DNA of 55,987 nt from Lacticaseibacillus daqingensis (GCF_003946115.1 NZ_RHOH01000012.1:1-55987); one strand, 5' to 3'. Shown: positions 33,557 to 42,708, numbered from the stretch's first letter. A program made the numbers and translations. Notes: a model not told the origin generated them from the sequence alone.

Positions 33557-35293
33557 ATGAGGAAGCAGGAGCAAAAGGGTAAAATCACAGCATTGTACGA
33601 AAGGTTATCTCACGACGATGGGCGGTCTGACGAGAGCGTGTCCGTAGAAAATCAAAAGCGCATCCTGGAGGACTACGCCCGAAAAAATGGCTTCACTAAT
33701 GTCCGCCACTTCACCGATGACGGGGTGCGGGGAACGACCTTCAAGCGGCCCGGCCTGGACGCTATGGTGGACGAGATACGGGCCGGAAATGTGGCTACCG
33801 TCATTGTCAAAGACCAGAGCAGAATAGGCCGTGACGTGGTGGAGGTCGGCTTGCTCAAACGCACCTTTGACGAGTACAACGTCCGCTTTATCGCCGCCAA
33901 TGACAACCTGGACACCGCCAATGGATTTGATATTATGTCCATCTTCCGGGATGTGATAAATGAGTGGTACGTTGCTGACACCAGCCGCAAAATCAAGACC
34001 GTTTTCAAGTCCAGAATGGAAAAGGGCCTGCGCTGTTCGGGGGCCGTCCCCTATGGCTATCTCGCCTCAAAAGAAGAAAAGGGCGAGTGGGTGATCGACG
34101 AGGAAGCTGCCGCCGTTGTGCGCCGCATCTTTCAGATGGTCATGGACGGTCAGAGCGTCAACGGCATCGCCCGAACGCTGCGGGCCGAGCAAATCCCCAT
34201 CCCTTCCGAACACTGGAAGCGTATCGGCTGTCCTGTTCGAGCCAACAGCTACCGCGACCCCTACGCATGGTCTGCCACCACCCTGGGTTATATTCTTAAA
34301 AGGCCGGAGTACCTGGGGCGCAAGGTGCTGGGCAAGACTGTCTGTGAGAACTACAAGACTAAAAGCACCCGCAGGACAATGCCAGAGGAACAATTTGTAT
34401 TTGAGGGAGCCGTCCCCGCCATCATTGACGAAGAAACGTGGCACAATGTTCAGCGTTTGCGGGAAACCAAGCGCCGGACACCCAAGCGGAGTAATGCCCC
34501 TAACCGTTTAACCGGACTGCTCTACTGTGCCGACTGCGGCGCAAAGCTGACCCACCACAACAGTCTTGTCCAAGGCAAGTACATTGACGATGCTTTCACC
34601 TGTTCCAGATACCGGGCACCTATGGAGGATTGCACCATTCACTATGTTGCCACGCAAAAGCTGGAAGCGGCGATCCTCTCCGCCATCCAGCGGATAAGCT
34701 GGTATGTCCGCAACAACGAGCAGGAGTTTGTTCAGCGGGTTCGAAAGGCATCCAGTCTGCGCCAGGAGGAAGCAGTCAAGGATTGCCGGAAACAGATTGT
34801 CCAGGCGAAGAAGCGCCACGCCGAACTGGACGGACTGGTGAAGAAGCTGTACGAGGCCAACGCCACGGGCAAGCTGCCGGATAAGCATTTCAGCCGTCTC
34901 CTTGCCGAGTATGACGAGGAACAGGCCGCGCTGGAAGCCTCCATGACGGAGTGGCAGGGCTTGCTGGACAACTGGAACGCCGACCGGGTGAGAATGACGG
35001 AGTTTATCGACCTTGCCAAGCGGTACACCGATTTTTCGGAACTGACTACGCCCATTCTCAATGAGTTTATCGAGAAAATCGTTGTCCATGAGGGCAACGG
35101 ACGGGGAAAGCAGCGCCGTCAGCGGTTAGATTTCTATTTCAATTTCATTGGCGCGTTTGAGGTTCCCGCCGACATTGTGACCCCGATGGAGCAGGAGGAA
35201 GAACGCCGCCAGCAGGAGGAACAGGCAGAGAAAGAGGAACGCTCCCAGGTGCTTGCCCAGGTTCGGTATGAAGGGTTGCTTTTGGGAATTTGA
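33557..35293 (+). CDS. large serine recombinase (TnpX-like)
   Basis: 578 residues with AGGAGG upstream. The N-terminal catalytic domain has LYERLSHDDGRSDESVSVENQ (catalytic Ser) and VIVKDQSRIGRDVVEVG. A recombinase domain follows, then a zinc ribbon (LLYCADCGAKLTHHN ... FTCSRYRAPMEDC) and a coiled coil (about 400-480). Length and order match TnpX/TndX-type site-specific recombinases that excise and insert the element through a circle with a GA crossover. The promoter of the tet gene lies in its last codons. Confidence 0.88.
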   Translation: MRKQEQKGKITALYERLSHDDGRSDESVSVENQKRILEDYARKNGFTNVRHFTDDGVRGTTFKRPGLDAMVDEIRAGNVATVIVKDQSRIGRDVVEVGLLKRTFDEYNVRFIAANDNLDTANGFDIMSIFRDVINEWYVADTSRKIKTVFKSRMEKGLRCSGAVPYGYLASKEEKGEWVIDEEAAAVVRRIFQMVMDGQSVNGIARTLRAEQIPIPSEHWKRIGCPVRANSYRDPYAWSATTLGYILKRPEYLGRKVLGKTVCENYKTKSTRRTMPEEQFVFEGAVPAIIDEETWHNVQRLRETKRRTPKRSNAPNRLTGLLYCADCGAKLTHHNSLVQGKYIDDAFTCSRYRAPMEDCTIHYVATQKLEAAILSAIQRISWYVRNNEQEFVQRVRKASSLRQEEAVKDCRKQIVQAKKRHAELDGLVKKLYEANATGKLPDKHFSRLLAEYDEEQAALEASMTEWQGLLDNWNADRVRMTEFIDLAKRYTDFSELTTPILNEFIEKIVVHEGNGRGKQRRQRLDFYFNFIGAFEVPADIVTPMEQEEERRQQEEQAEKEERSQVLAQVRYEGLLLGI

Positions 35294-35304
35294 TATGCTA
35301 TACT
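35276..35304 (+). promoter_or_regulatory. promoter of the tet leader
   Basis: TTGCTT, 17 bp, TATACT, placed at the end of the recombinase gene. A transcript would start near 35311, before the leader peptide. Confidence 0.65.
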
Positions 35305-35334
35305 ATAAAAATCCAAGCAAAGGAGTTTATCAAT

Positions 35335-35358
35335 ATGCGGCAAGGTATTCTTAAATAA
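35335..35358 (+). CDS. tet leader peptide MRQGILK
   Basis: A 7-codon frame with AAGGAGTTTATCA upstream. Its bases form the 5' arm of the leader hairpin, as in tet(M)-type attenuated leaders where ribosome progress on a short leader decides whether transcription continues. The peptide is the same as I recall for that leader type. Confidence 0.6.
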   Translation: MRQGILK

Positions 35359-35543
35359 AATTTGATAATGGGAACAAAGACAAACGTCCTCAAGGAGAGG
35401 GCTTGGTTTTTGTACCCAATTTAAGAATACTTTTGCCTTTTCATTTCATATCGTGATAGACAACGGCCAGCCTTGGCCGCAGTTTTCATGTGTGTCCTAC
35501 CTATCATCCCCAGCGGTAAAAGTATTTGTCGCTGGGGATTTTT
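35345..35543 (+). promoter_or_regulatory. transcription attenuator of the tet gene
   Basis: GTATTCTTAAAT (35345-35356) pairs with ATTTAAGAATAC (35419-35430), followed by TTTT. CCTC/GAGG with a T-run lies inside. A second terminator, CCCCAGCG/CGCTGGGG plus ATTTTT (35508-35543), lies just before the tet ribosome site. This matches the known tet(M) attenuation layout, where tetracycline-slowed ribosomes allow read-through. Confidence 0.65.
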
Positions 35544-35577
35544 GCGCCCTTCTGGGCCTTGTATGGAGGACAATCAT

Positions 35578-37515
35578 ATGAAAATCATCAATATTGGCAT
35601 TCTTGCTCATGTAGACGCAGGTAAGACGACCTTGACGGAGAGCCTGTTATATACCAGCGGAGCAATCGAGGCGCCCGGCAGTGTGGATCAGGGAACAACG
35701 AGAACGGACACCATGTTTTTAGAGCGGCAGCGTGGAATCACCATTCAAACGGCGGTCACTTCCTTTCAGTGGCACGATTGTAAGGTCAACATTGTGGATA
35801 CTCCTGGGCATATGGATTTCTTAGCGGAGGTCTATCGCTCCCTTGCCATTCTTGACGGAGCGATTTTGGTTGTTTCTGCAAAAGACGGCGTTCAGGCGCA
35901 GACCCGTATTCTGTTTCATGCTCTGCAAGTAATGAAAATCCCAACTGTTATCTTTATTAACAAAATCGACCAGGACGGGATTGACCTGCCAGGTGTGTAT
36001 CAGTCTATCCGAGATAAGCTCTCCGCAAATATGATTATTAAGCAGAACGTGCAGCTTTCCCCGGATATATCCATCATGGAAAACATGGGGCTGGAGAATT
36101 GGGATACCGTGATTGCGGACTGTGATGAATTGTTGGAGAAATATATTGCCGGAGAACCAATGGACAAAGAAGAACTTCTGCGGGAGGAAAACAGGAGAAT
36201 CCAAAGCGTCTCTCTGTTTCCGGTCTATCATGGCAGTGCCAAGGTAAACTTGGGAATCCGACAACTCATTGAAGCGGTCACAGATACATTCCAATCACCC
36301 ACCGGGCAGAACAGCTCTGAATTGTGCGGAACTGTGTTCAAAGTTGAGTACGCAAACCAGAGCCAACGCCTTGCCTATCTGCGGTTGTATAGCGGTACGC
36401 TTCATTTGCGGGATTCCGTAGCCTTGGCAGGGAAAGAAAAACTGAAAATTACGGAAATGCGTATCCCCTCAAAGGGTGAGATTGTCCGAACAGAGATTGC
36501 CCATGCGGGCGAGATCGTCATTGTACCCTGCGACAGTTTGCGGCTGAATGATGTGCTGGGAAACAAACTGCTGCTGCCCCGTGAAACGTGGAGCGACAAT
36601 CCTCTCCCTTTGCTGCGGACAACAATTGCACCAGAGAAACCAGAACAGAGGGAACGCTTGTTAAACGCCTTGACAGAAATTGCGGATACCGACCCGCTTC
36701 TGCGCTATGAAGTAGACGCTGTGACCCATGAGATCATTCTCTCCTTTTTGGGCCGGGTACAATTGGAAATTATCTCTGATCTTCTGGTGGAAAAATATCA
36801 GCTCAACACAACTGCAAAAGAACCTACCGTCATCTATATGGAGAGGCCATTGAAAGCGGTAAGTCACACCATTCATATCGAAGTGCCGCCCAATCCATTC
36901 TGGGCGTCCATCGGGCTGTCCGTCACCCCTCTCCCCCTTGGCACCGGAGTGCAGTATGAGAGCAAAGTTTCCGTTGGATACTTGAATCAGAGTTTTCAAA
37001 ACGCTGTATTGGATGGTATCCGCTACGGTCTGGAACAAGGCGTGTATGGATGGAAGGTAACGGACTGTAAAATCTGTTTTGAGTATGGGCTTTATTATAG
37101 TCCGGTCAGCACTCCCGCAGACTTTCGGTCATTGGCACCTATTGTATTGGAGCAGGTGTTGAAAAAGGCGGGGACGCAGCTATTGGAACCATATCTTTCT
37201 TTTACACTCTATGCGCCGCAGGAATATCTCTCCAGAGCTTATCATGACGCACCAAAATATTGCGCGAGTATTGAAACGACCCAGGTTAAAAACAGCGAGG
37301 TGATTTTTACTGGCGAAATCCCTGCCCGCTGTGTGCAAGAGTACCGCAATGACCTCACCTGTTATACAAACGGGAGAAGCGTTTGTTTAACAGAATTGAA
37401 GGGGTATCAAATCGCCAGCGGCGAACCAGTTTTTCAGCCACGCCGCCCAAACACCCGGATTGATAAGGTGCGCCATATGTTCAACAAAATTCTCCCATCA
37501 ATGATGGACTTATAA
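35578..37515 (+). CDS. tet(W): tet(W)-like ribosomal protection protein (tetracycline resistance)
   Basis: 645 residues from the ATG at 35578 (TGGAGG site). An EF-G-like GTPase that removes tetracycline from the ribosome. G1 [12 protein letters not shown] (9-20), G3 DTPGHMDF and G4 FINKIDQ are intact. Of the classes I remember it is closest to Tet(W): shared blocks are [43 protein letters not shown] and the [13 protein letters not shown] region. It differs at many positions, and the C-terminus extends to KILPSMMDL. From memory about four in five residues agree, near the 80% line used for naming, so the class should be read as tet(W)-like. Expression is probably attenuated. Confidence 0.78.
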   Translation: MKIINIGILAHVDAGKTTLTESLLYTSGAIEAPGSVDQGTTRTDTMFLERQRGITIQTAVTSFQWHDCKVNIVDTPGHMDFLAEVYRSLAILDGAILVVSAKDGVQAQTRILFHALQVMKIPTVIFINKIDQDGIDLPGVYQSIRDKLSANMIIKQNVQLSPDISIMENMGLENWDTVIADCDELLEKYIAGEPMDKEELLREENRRIQSVSLFPVYHGSAKVNLGIRQLIEAVTDTFQSPTGQNSSELCGTVFKVEYANQSQRLAYLRLYSGTLHLRDSVALAGKEKLKITEMRIPSKGEIVRTEIAHAGEIVIVPCDSLRLNDVLGNKLLLPRETWSDNPLPLLRTTIAPEKPEQRERLLNALTEIADTDPLLRYEVDAVTHEIILSFLGRVQLEIISDLLVEKYQLNTTAKEPTVIYMERPLKAVSHTIHIEVPPNPFWASIGLSVTPLPLGTGVQYESKVSVGYLNQSFQNAVLDGIRYGLEQGVYGWKVTDCKICFEYGLYYSPVSTPADFRSLAPIVLEQVLKKAGTQLLEPYLSFTLYAPQEYLSRAYHDAPKYCASIETTQVKNSEVIFTGEIPARCVQEYRNDLTCYTNGRSVCLTELKGYQIASGEPVFQPRRPNTRIDKVRHMFNKILPSMMDL

Positions 37516-37760
37516 AATCCCTTTGGAACAAAGGGCGCACTTCTATACATGGTCTGCGACCATGTATCGTGCGCTCTGCGAGGCTACGGCCCGGACTTCC
37601 GAAAGTCCGGGCCGTTTGCGTCGCTCCGCTCCGTACAAGGGGCTGCGCCCCTTGCGCCGCTTTGCGGCTATCCCTGCGCCCTCGCTGGAAAGGTACATCC
37701 GCTCTGCGTCTGCACCTTTCCAGCGAGGCTAAAACCGAATACCGTTACCCTTGACCGTTT
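37516..37760. other. hairpin cluster, possible transposon oriT
   Basis: Between the tet gene and the mobilisation genes lie several perfect inverted repeats: CATGGTC/GACCATG, GGCCCGGACT/AGTCCGGGCC, AAGGGGC/GCCCCTT and CTCGCTGGAAAGG/CCTTTCCAGCGAG (about 37680-37730). The placement just upstream of a MobA/MobL relaxase gene is where an oriT is expected. One of the hairpins may also terminate tet transcription. No gene is supported here. Confidence 0.5.
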
Positions 37761-37815
37761 ACCCGACACAGCAGGTAGACGGTCTTTTGTTTTGCCAAGA
37801 AGGAGGTCAAACACG

Positions 37816-38109
37816 ATGGACAAGTCACGCGAAGAATTAGAGAAAGAGTATGCTGAGGCCACCGCTAAGTTGGAGCAGTACCAGCACAGAGGCCAGCGGT
37901 ATGAGAACCGCATCCGCTACTACACCCAAGGCGAAAGGAAGAAGCGAAACCACCGACTTATCACCCGTGGCGGAGCGGTGGAGAGTATCGCCCCGGAGGT
38001 GCGCGGCATGAGCGAAAGGGCCTTTTTTCTTTTGATGGAAAAGGTCTTTTCCCTGCCGGAAGTTGCCGCCCTGGTGAGCCAAGCCACTGACCAGCAGGAA
38101 AGCGGATAA
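37816..38109 (+). CDS. DUF3847-type mobilisation-associated protein
   Basis: 97 residues from the ATG at 37816 with AAGGAGGTCAAACACG. MDKSREELEKEYAEATAKLEQYQHRGQRYENRIRYYTQGERKKRNHRLITRGGAVESIAP matches the DUF3847 family of clostridial mobilisable elements. It is coiled-coil plus a small C-terminal helix bundle. It ends one base before the relaxase start and probably assists it at oriT. The longer upstream frame runs through the hairpin cluster and is rejected. Confidence 0.75.
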   Translation: MDKSREELEKEYAEATAKLEQYQHRGQRYENRIRYYTQGERKKRNHRLITRGGAVESIAPEVRGMSERAFFLLMEKVFSLPEVAALVSQATDQQESG

Positions 38110-39576
38110 TTGGCCCTGTTCCATCTCCACGTTACCCAGGTCAAACGGAGCGCGGGACAGTCTGTTGTCACGTCCGCCGCCTACCGAGCCGGGGAGAAAT
38201 TGTATAGCGAATACTATGGCGAGGTCAGCGACTACACCCACAAGGGCGGCGTGGTCTGCACAGACATTCTCCTGCCGCCCCAGGCCCCCAACCAGTACCA
38301 AGACCGCGCCACCCTCTGGAACGCCGTGGAGAAGGCCGAGCGCGGCAAGAAAGCCCAGCTTGCATATAGCTTTGACATTGCCTTGCAGAACGAGTTTTCA
38401 TTGGAGGAAAACATCGCTCTTGCAAGGCAATTTGTTTCGGAGCAGCTTGTGGGCCGGGGCATGATTGCCGACTTTGCCATCCACCAGCCGGACAAGGAGG
38501 ACGGCGGTATTCCTAACCCGCACTTTCATGTTCTCTGCCCCATCCGGCCCATTGAGCCAGACGGCAAATGGGGGTGCAAGCAGCGCCGCCGCTACCGTCT
38601 GGACGAGGACGGGAACCGCATTATGGGAGAGGACGGCAAGCCCCTCTTTGACGCTGTTCCCACTACCGACTGGGGAAGCCCGGAAACACTGGAACATTGG
38701 CGGGAGGCGTGGGCCGCTATGGTGAACGCCAAGTTTGAGGAAAAGGGGCTGACCTGCCGCATCGACCACCGCTCCTATGAGCGTCAGGGCCTTGACCTGC
38801 TGCCCACCGTCCATGAGGGCGTGGCCGTCCGCCAGATGGAGGCCAAGGGCATCCCCACCGACAAGGGCGATCTGAACCGCTGGATAAAAAAGGCCAACAA
38901 CATTCTGCGGGATATTCGGAAGAAAATCGCCGGCCTGACGGATTGGATTAAGGCCATAAAAGAAGAATTGAGCAAGCCCCAGGCCCCGACCCTTGCCGCC
39001 CTGCTGACCGACTACTATGAGGGCCGGAACGCCGGAGCATGGAGCCGCAACGCCAGGATTGGAAATCTTAAAGGTTTTGCCGAGGCCATCAATTTTCTGA
39101 CCGAGAGGGGCATCGCTACGCTGGAAGATTTAGAGACCCATATCGCCGCCCAGAGTGAACGAACGGAGGCCATCAACACATCCATGAAAGCGAAGCGTGA
39201 CCGTCTGAACGAATTGAAGGAACTGCTTCGCCTTGTTGACCTCTACCGAGACACCAAGCCCGTCTATGACGAGTTGCAGGGTATCAAGTGGAAGGGCAAG
39301 CGGGAAAAATTCGAGAGGGAGCATGAGAACGAGTTGAGGACGTTCCACATGGCCCGCCGGAAGCTGGACAAGCACCGTTCCCCTGCTGGTAAAATCCCCG
39401 TTCATGCGTGGGAACAGGAACAGGCGAGGCTTCACCAGGAGTACACAGCCGAGTATGAGCAGTACAAGCCTATCCAAGACGATTTGCGGCGGCTTCAACA
39501 GGTGAAGCGGAACGCCGATGCTGCCATACACCAGCAGGAGCAGACCCAGCAGAAACGCCGGGAGGTGGAGCGGTGA
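38110..39576 (+). CDS. MobA/MobL family relaxase (MobQ type)
   Basis: 488 residues from a TTG directly after the previous stop. ALFHLHVTQVKRSAGQSVVTSAAYRAGEKLYSEYYGE is the typical N-terminus of MobA/MobL relaxases. The metal-binding motif is GIPNPHFHVLCPIRP. The long C-terminal half is coiled-coil (residues about 300-488). It nicks the transposon's oriT so a helper conjugation system can transfer it. Here the plasmid's own system could serve. It overlaps the next gene by 4 bp. Confidence 0.85.
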   Translation: MALFHLHVTQVKRSAGQSVVTSAAYRAGEKLYSEYYGEVSDYTHKGGVVCTDILLPPQAPNQYQDRATLWNAVEKAERGKKAQLAYSFDIALQNEFSLEENIALARQFVSEQLVGRGMIADFAIHQPDKEDGGIPNPHFHVLCPIRPIEPDGKWGCKQRRRYRLDEDGNRIMGEDGKPLFDAVPTTDWGSPETLEHWREAWAAMVNAKFEEKGLTCRIDHRSYERQGLDLLPTVHEGVAVRQMEAKGIPTDKGDLNRWIKKANNILRDIRKKIAGLTDWIKAIKEELSKPQAPTLAALLTDYYEGRNAGAWSRNARIGNLKGFAEAINFLTERGIATLEDLETHIAAQSERTEAINTSMKAKRDRLNELKELLRLVDLYRDTKPVYDELQGIKWKGKREKFEREHENELRTFHMARRKLDKHRSPAGKIPVHAWEQEQARLHQEYTAEYEQYKPIQDDLRRLQQVKRNADAAIHQQEQTQQKRREVER

Positions 39577-39992
39577 ACGGCATTCCCCGACTGACCTACC
39601 AGCAGTACCGAGCCGTCCGGCGGCTGGTGCATGACTGCTGCAATTATGACGGCGGCAACTGTCTTGCTCTTGATGACGGCTGGGAGCCTTGTGTCTGCGT
39701 CCAGAGTATCACCTATTCCCTGGTCTGTAAATGGTTCCGCGCCGCCGTCCTGCCAACAGACAAGGGGTTGTGTGCCGCCTTGCTCCACCGAGGACAGGCG
39801 CGGCCCTGTGCCGAGTGCGGGGCGATGTTCGTGCCGCGCTCCAATCGGGGCAAATACTGTGACGAGTGCGCCGCCAATGTGCGCCGGAGAAAGAAAGCTG
39901 CCAGCGAACGGGAACGCCGCAGGCGTGGACATTTAGAGGCTGAAAAGCCTTGCAATCAGGGGGCTTGTGGACAGTCCTCAAAGGGGGACTAA
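39573..39992 (+). CDS. cysteine-rich VLP-type zinc-ribbon protein
   Basis: 139 residues from a GTG overlapping the relaxase stop. MNGIPRLTYQQYRAVRRLVHDCCNYDGGNCLALDDGWEPCVC and CAECGAMFVPRSNRGKYCDECAANVRRRKKAASERER. Two Cys clusters, one a clear zinc ribbon, precede a basic tail. Known as 'cysteine-rich VLP' protein in clostridial elements. Its function is unknown; the basic tail suggests nucleic-acid binding. Confidence 0.75.
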   Translation: MNGIPRLTYQQYRAVRRLVHDCCNYDGGNCLALDDGWEPCVCVQSITYSLVCKWFRAAVLPTDKGLCAALLHRGQARPCAECGAMFVPRSNRGKYCDECAANVRRRKKAASERERRRRGHLEAEKPCNQGACGQSSKGD

Positions 39993-40076
39993 TACATTCC
40001 CCTTCCCCCACTCCAACGTGGGCGGCAAAATGGCGCTCACGTGGATTAACTTTGATGAATGATGAAAGGAGAGCCT

Positions 40077-40343
40077 ATGACCTACGACCCCAGCATGACG
40101 ATCACCAGCACCATCCCCGCCCCGGAGGGGAGCGACAGCACCAGCAGAGAGGGCAAGGCCATCCCCCTGCCCGTGATGGCGGGCGGCAACGCTTCACCCG
40201 CCCCGGACGTACCGCCACCCGATATGGTAAAGACCGTTGGCGGTACGACCTTTGATATTTATTTCCATTTCAGCCAGACCAGCCGGGAAACCTTTACCGA
40301 CAAGGTACTGCGCCTTATTCAATCCGATGTTGTAACCTCATAA
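40077..40343 (+). CDS. TnpW-like transposon-encoded protein
   Basis: 88 residues with AAAGGAGAG upstream. A low-complexity N-terminal half rich in Pro, Ser and Thr ([26 protein letters not shown]...) is followed by the conserved C-terminus [31 protein letters not shown]. This matches the TnpW protein at the end of Tn4451-like elements. Role unknown. It ends 30 bp from the right end of the element. Confidence 0.75.
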   Translation: MTYDPSMTITSTIPAPEGSDSTSREGKAIPLPVMAGGNASPAPDVPPPDMVKTVGGTTFDIYFHFSQTSRETFTDKVLRLIQSDVVTS

Positions 40344-40373
40344 AAATAATTTACTTTTTTCTCTATCCTTATT

Positions 40374-40579
40374 GACAAAACCCGAAGGGCAATATCTAGA
40401 GACAAAATGCCGGTAGAAGAGACGTCGATGTTGGTGAGCGACTTGTCGCCCATGCGCATGACGGCACCGTCGCCAAACTGTTTCTTGATTTTGCTAAGGG
40501 CTGTGTCTAGCGCTACCTTGCGATCCTTCTCGCCTGAAACTTCGTGTGCCTCGCGCATGGTTACTTTTTTTGTTGCCAT
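40374..40579 (-). pseudogene. recA: truncated recA-like gene (N-terminal fragment)
   Basis: About 66 codons from the ATG at 40579 (AGGAGGAACCGAT site). [31 protein letters not shown] and [13 protein letters not shown] are the N-terminus of RecA. Normal RecA would continue GVGG..RGR and the Walker A loop; here the frame reads into the transposon end. No rest of recA is present at the other side of the transposon. It was the last gene of the LexA-box operon. Its N-terminus is longer than in chromosomal RecA, so it looks like a plasmid paralogue. Confidence 0.78.
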
Positions 40580-40590
40580 ATCGGTTCCTC

Positions 40591-40980
40591 CTAGTTAGTG
40601 CCTTGACTCGGCCGCCACGGTGCGTGCGTCTGGTTGCGGGCGCTATGGCCATGGGTCGTGTCCTGCACAATATCTGTTCCTGGGTGAATCAAGCGCTTTG
40701 TGTCGCGATATTCTACTGAGAGATTGCTCCACTCGCGGAGATTGTTCATGACATATCGGTAATCTTCGGGATCCCGTTTGAAATGGACTAACTCGTAACT
40801 GCGGAGCAGCTGCGTTCGCTGCTTTTGCGTGTAGAGAAAGATCGAGTAAATATCCTCAAAGTGATTGTCTACCACGACCAGCCAGTACCGGTAGCGATAT
40901 TTGCGGGTGAAGTATTTCTCGTAATTTTCCTGCATGGTGTGAATGATGTGATACATGCGCTGATCGTCTTTGTTATCCAT
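40591..40980 (-). CDS. hypothetical protein of the SOS operon
   Basis: 129 residues, overlapping the polymerase stop by 8 bp. Not recognised. [81 protein letters not shown]: aromatic- and Arg-rich, soluble. It lies between a Y-family polymerase and recA, so a role in damage tolerance is a fair guess but no more. Confidence 0.65.
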   Translation of the reverse strand: MDNKDDQRMYHIIHTMQENYEKYFTRKYRYRYWLVVVDNHFEDIYSIFLYTQKQRTQLLRSYELVHFKRDPEDYRYVMNNLREWSNLSVEYRDTKRLIHPGTDIVQDTTHGHSARNQTHAPWRPSQGTN

Positions 40981-42256
40981 GATGGCCTCCTACCAGCCCG
41001 GCCCGGTCGATTGCGGTGCCGCCTGCTTCCTTCGAGTATCCGCGCACCAGTGACTTGTAGCCGTACTTGCTCCGGATTTTGTCTACGACCTGATCAAGGG
41101 CCATGTCAGCAGTCTGCTTCTCTGGTGGGTCAAAGAGGTTGAGCTGAAACCCTGCGGCCTTGCTGACGCGATTGACACGGACTGAGACGTTCCTCACCGG
41201 CTGGCCGTTCCACTTGCTTTCAAACAAGCGGCGGGCCGCGCTGATGATGTCGTCTGAGCGGCTGGTGGCGTCGATGTGCATTTGGGCGCCAAACCCACGC
41301 TCTTCAGCATTCGCGTAGCCAATGCCGACGCTGACCACCTCACCCTGAACGTGGTGCTTTCGTAGCCTGGTAGCAACTTGATCTGCGATTTCGCTCAACA
41401 CCACTTCAATATCGCGTTTGGTAACGTAGTCCCGCATGAGCACCTGAGAGTTGCCGTAGCCCTTATTTTCCGGTCGGGGCAGGTAGCGCTTCGTTAGGTC
41501 TGAATAGTCGATGCCCCAGGCGTGAAAGAAAAGCGCGTCACCTAAGACGCCAAACCTGGCATGCAGCTTGCCCCGATCCGCATGAGCCAGGTCATAGATG
41601 GAATGAATGCCGATGGCCTCCAGCTTAGCGGCGGTCTTGTCGCCTATCGACCAGAAGTCGGTTAGATTCTTGATCTGCCAGATGGTTTCGGGCACGTCTT
41701 CGTATGTCCAGCTTGCTCGCCATGGCTCTTGGTACTTGGCGTCGTTGTCTAAGGCTAGTTTGGCTTGCAGCGGGTTCTGGCCAATGCCAACCGTGGTGAT
41801 GATTCCGTACTTCTGGAAGACTTCTTCCTGGATCTTAGCCGCGATCTCCTCGTTACTGCCGAAAAGGCTATGGCTGCGGGTCACGTCGATGAATGACTCG
41901 TCAACCGAGTATGGGTACCAGTGGTTATCATCAGTGAAGGAACGGTAAACGCGATTGATCTTGTAATTGAGCTTGATGTAGTCTGCCATGCGTGGCTCCA
42001 CCAGCTCAATATCCATCTGATCGTCGATTTCAAAGCGCCGGGTGCCTAGCTTAACGTGGTAATCACGCTTCGTATTGGGACTTGCCGCTAGCACCAGGCC
42101 GCCGTTACTCTCTTCATTGCTGAGCACCGCCACCTTGGCGGCGAGCGGAAACTCGCCGCGTCTGATGGCTTCAGTAGAGGCGTAGAAGGACTTGCAGTCA
42201 ATGCACATGATGTCATGGATTGGCAAACGCTGCGGGTCGTCTAACGGCGTGCTCAT
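40973..42256 (-). CDS. umuC: Y-family DNA polymerase (UmuC/UvrX type)
   Basis: 427 residues; the ATG at 42256 overlaps the YolD stop (ATGA). IMCIDCKSFYASTEAIRRGEFPLAAKVAVLSN has the first catalytic Asp. YSVDESFIDVT has the second acidic pair. A helix-hairpin-helix (LTDFWSIGDKTAAKLEAIGIHSIYDLAHAD) and a little-finger domain follow. It copies past DNA lesions, likely with YolD as a partner. This is the UvrX/ImpB-MucB-SamB type common on Gram-positive plasmids. Confidence 0.9.
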   Translation of the reverse strand: MSTPLDDPQRLPIHDIMCIDCKSFYASTEAIRRGEFPLAAKVAVLSNEESNGGLVLAASPNTKRDYHVKLGTRRFEIDDQMDIELVEPRMADYIKLNYKINRVYRSFTDDNHWYPYSVDESFIDVTRSHSLFGSNEEIAAKIQEEVFQKYGIITTVGIGQNPLQAKLALDNDAKYQEPWRASWTYEDVPETIWQIKNLTDFWSIGDKTAAKLEAIGIHSIYDLAHADRGKLHARFGVLGDALFFHAWGIDYSDLTKRYLPRPENKGYGNSQVLMRDYVTKRDIEVVLSEIADQVATRLRKHHVQGEVVSVGIGYANAEERGFGAQMHIDATSRSDDIISAARRLFESKWNGQPVRNVSVRVNRVSKAAGFQLNLFDPPEKQTADMALDQVVDKIRSKYGYKSLVRGYSKEAGGTAIDRAGLVGGHHG

Positions 42257-42633
42257 TGGTGCCACCACTTGGTTGCATCCAGCACGTCGATATGCCGGAT
42301 GTCCTCAACCTGTACCGGCAGCACCAGGCCATCTTTGCGCTGAAGGTAGATTTGACCATCAGCGTAGCCAAGAATTGGCCCTTCCAGGTCTCGCCGGTAT
42401 TGCCCGTCGTACAGGGCGTTAAGCTGGATTGCCACGACTTGCCCCCGCTCCCAGGCGGTCTGAAGAACCTGGTCAATCACACTGGCCTTCTGTTCCGGCT
42501 TCTCTGGTATTGGCTTTTCATCTATCGCTTGTGATTCCATATAGGCACTGTGATCACTCAGGATCCAGCCAAGCCACTTCTTCATGCCTCGATCCGGGTA
42601 CAGCCAAAGCTCCCGTGGGACGTTGCGTTCCAT
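42253..42633 (-). CDS. YolD-like protein
   Basis: 126 residues. The C-terminal half (ERGQVVAIQLNALYDGQYRRDLEGPILGYADGQIYLQRKDGLVLPVQVEDIRHID) is the beta-rich YolD-like domain, and the N-terminus has RGMKKWLGWILSDHSAYM. YolD-like proteins precede Y-family polymerases on plasmids and prophages. It is the first gene behind the LexA box and overlaps the polymerase gene. Confidence 0.82.
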   Translation of the reverse strand: MERNVPRELWLYPDRGMKKWLGWILSDHSAYMESQAIDEKPIPEKPEQKASVIDQVLQTAWERGQVVAIQLNALYDGQYRRDLEGPILGYADGQIYLQRKDGLVLPVQVEDIRHIDVLDATKWWHQ

Positions 42634-42659
42634 AATTTTGCCCCCTTGTTGTTGACTCC

Positions 42660-42691
42660 ATTATACGAACATACGTTCGTATAATGCAAGG
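42660..42691 (-). promoter_or_regulatory. LexA box and promoter of the SOS operon
   Basis: GAACATACGTTC (42667-42678) fits the Gram-positive LexA box GAAC-N4-GTTC, within a 26-bp palindrome (42660-42685). On the - strand, TTGCAT, 18 bp, TATAAT put the box between -35 and -10. This should make the operon SOS-inducible. Confidence 0.82.
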
Positions 42692-42708
42692 GCGATCTGT
42701 ACAAAAAC

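Larger units (their letters stand above)
33509..40373 (+). mobile_element. TnpX-type mobilisable transposon carrying a tet(W)-like gene
   Basis: About 6.87 kb. The ends carry AATAAGGATAGA (33510-33521) inverted as TCTATCCTTATT (40362-40373). A GA dinucleotide flanks each end (33507-33508 and 40374-40375), as in large-serine-recombinase elements of the Tn4451/TnpX type. Gene order: large serine recombinase, tet gene, mobilisation genes (DUF3847, MobA/MobL, Cys-rich VLP) and TnpW. Gene content and codon style point to gut Clostridia rather than Lactobacillaceae. The right end breaks a recA-like gene; the left end touches the IS. Confidence 0.75.

Noticed and set aside
40319-40579. Functional RecA encoded by the plasmid
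   Set aside because: Only about 66 codons remain before the transposon end; the ATP-binding core is missing.
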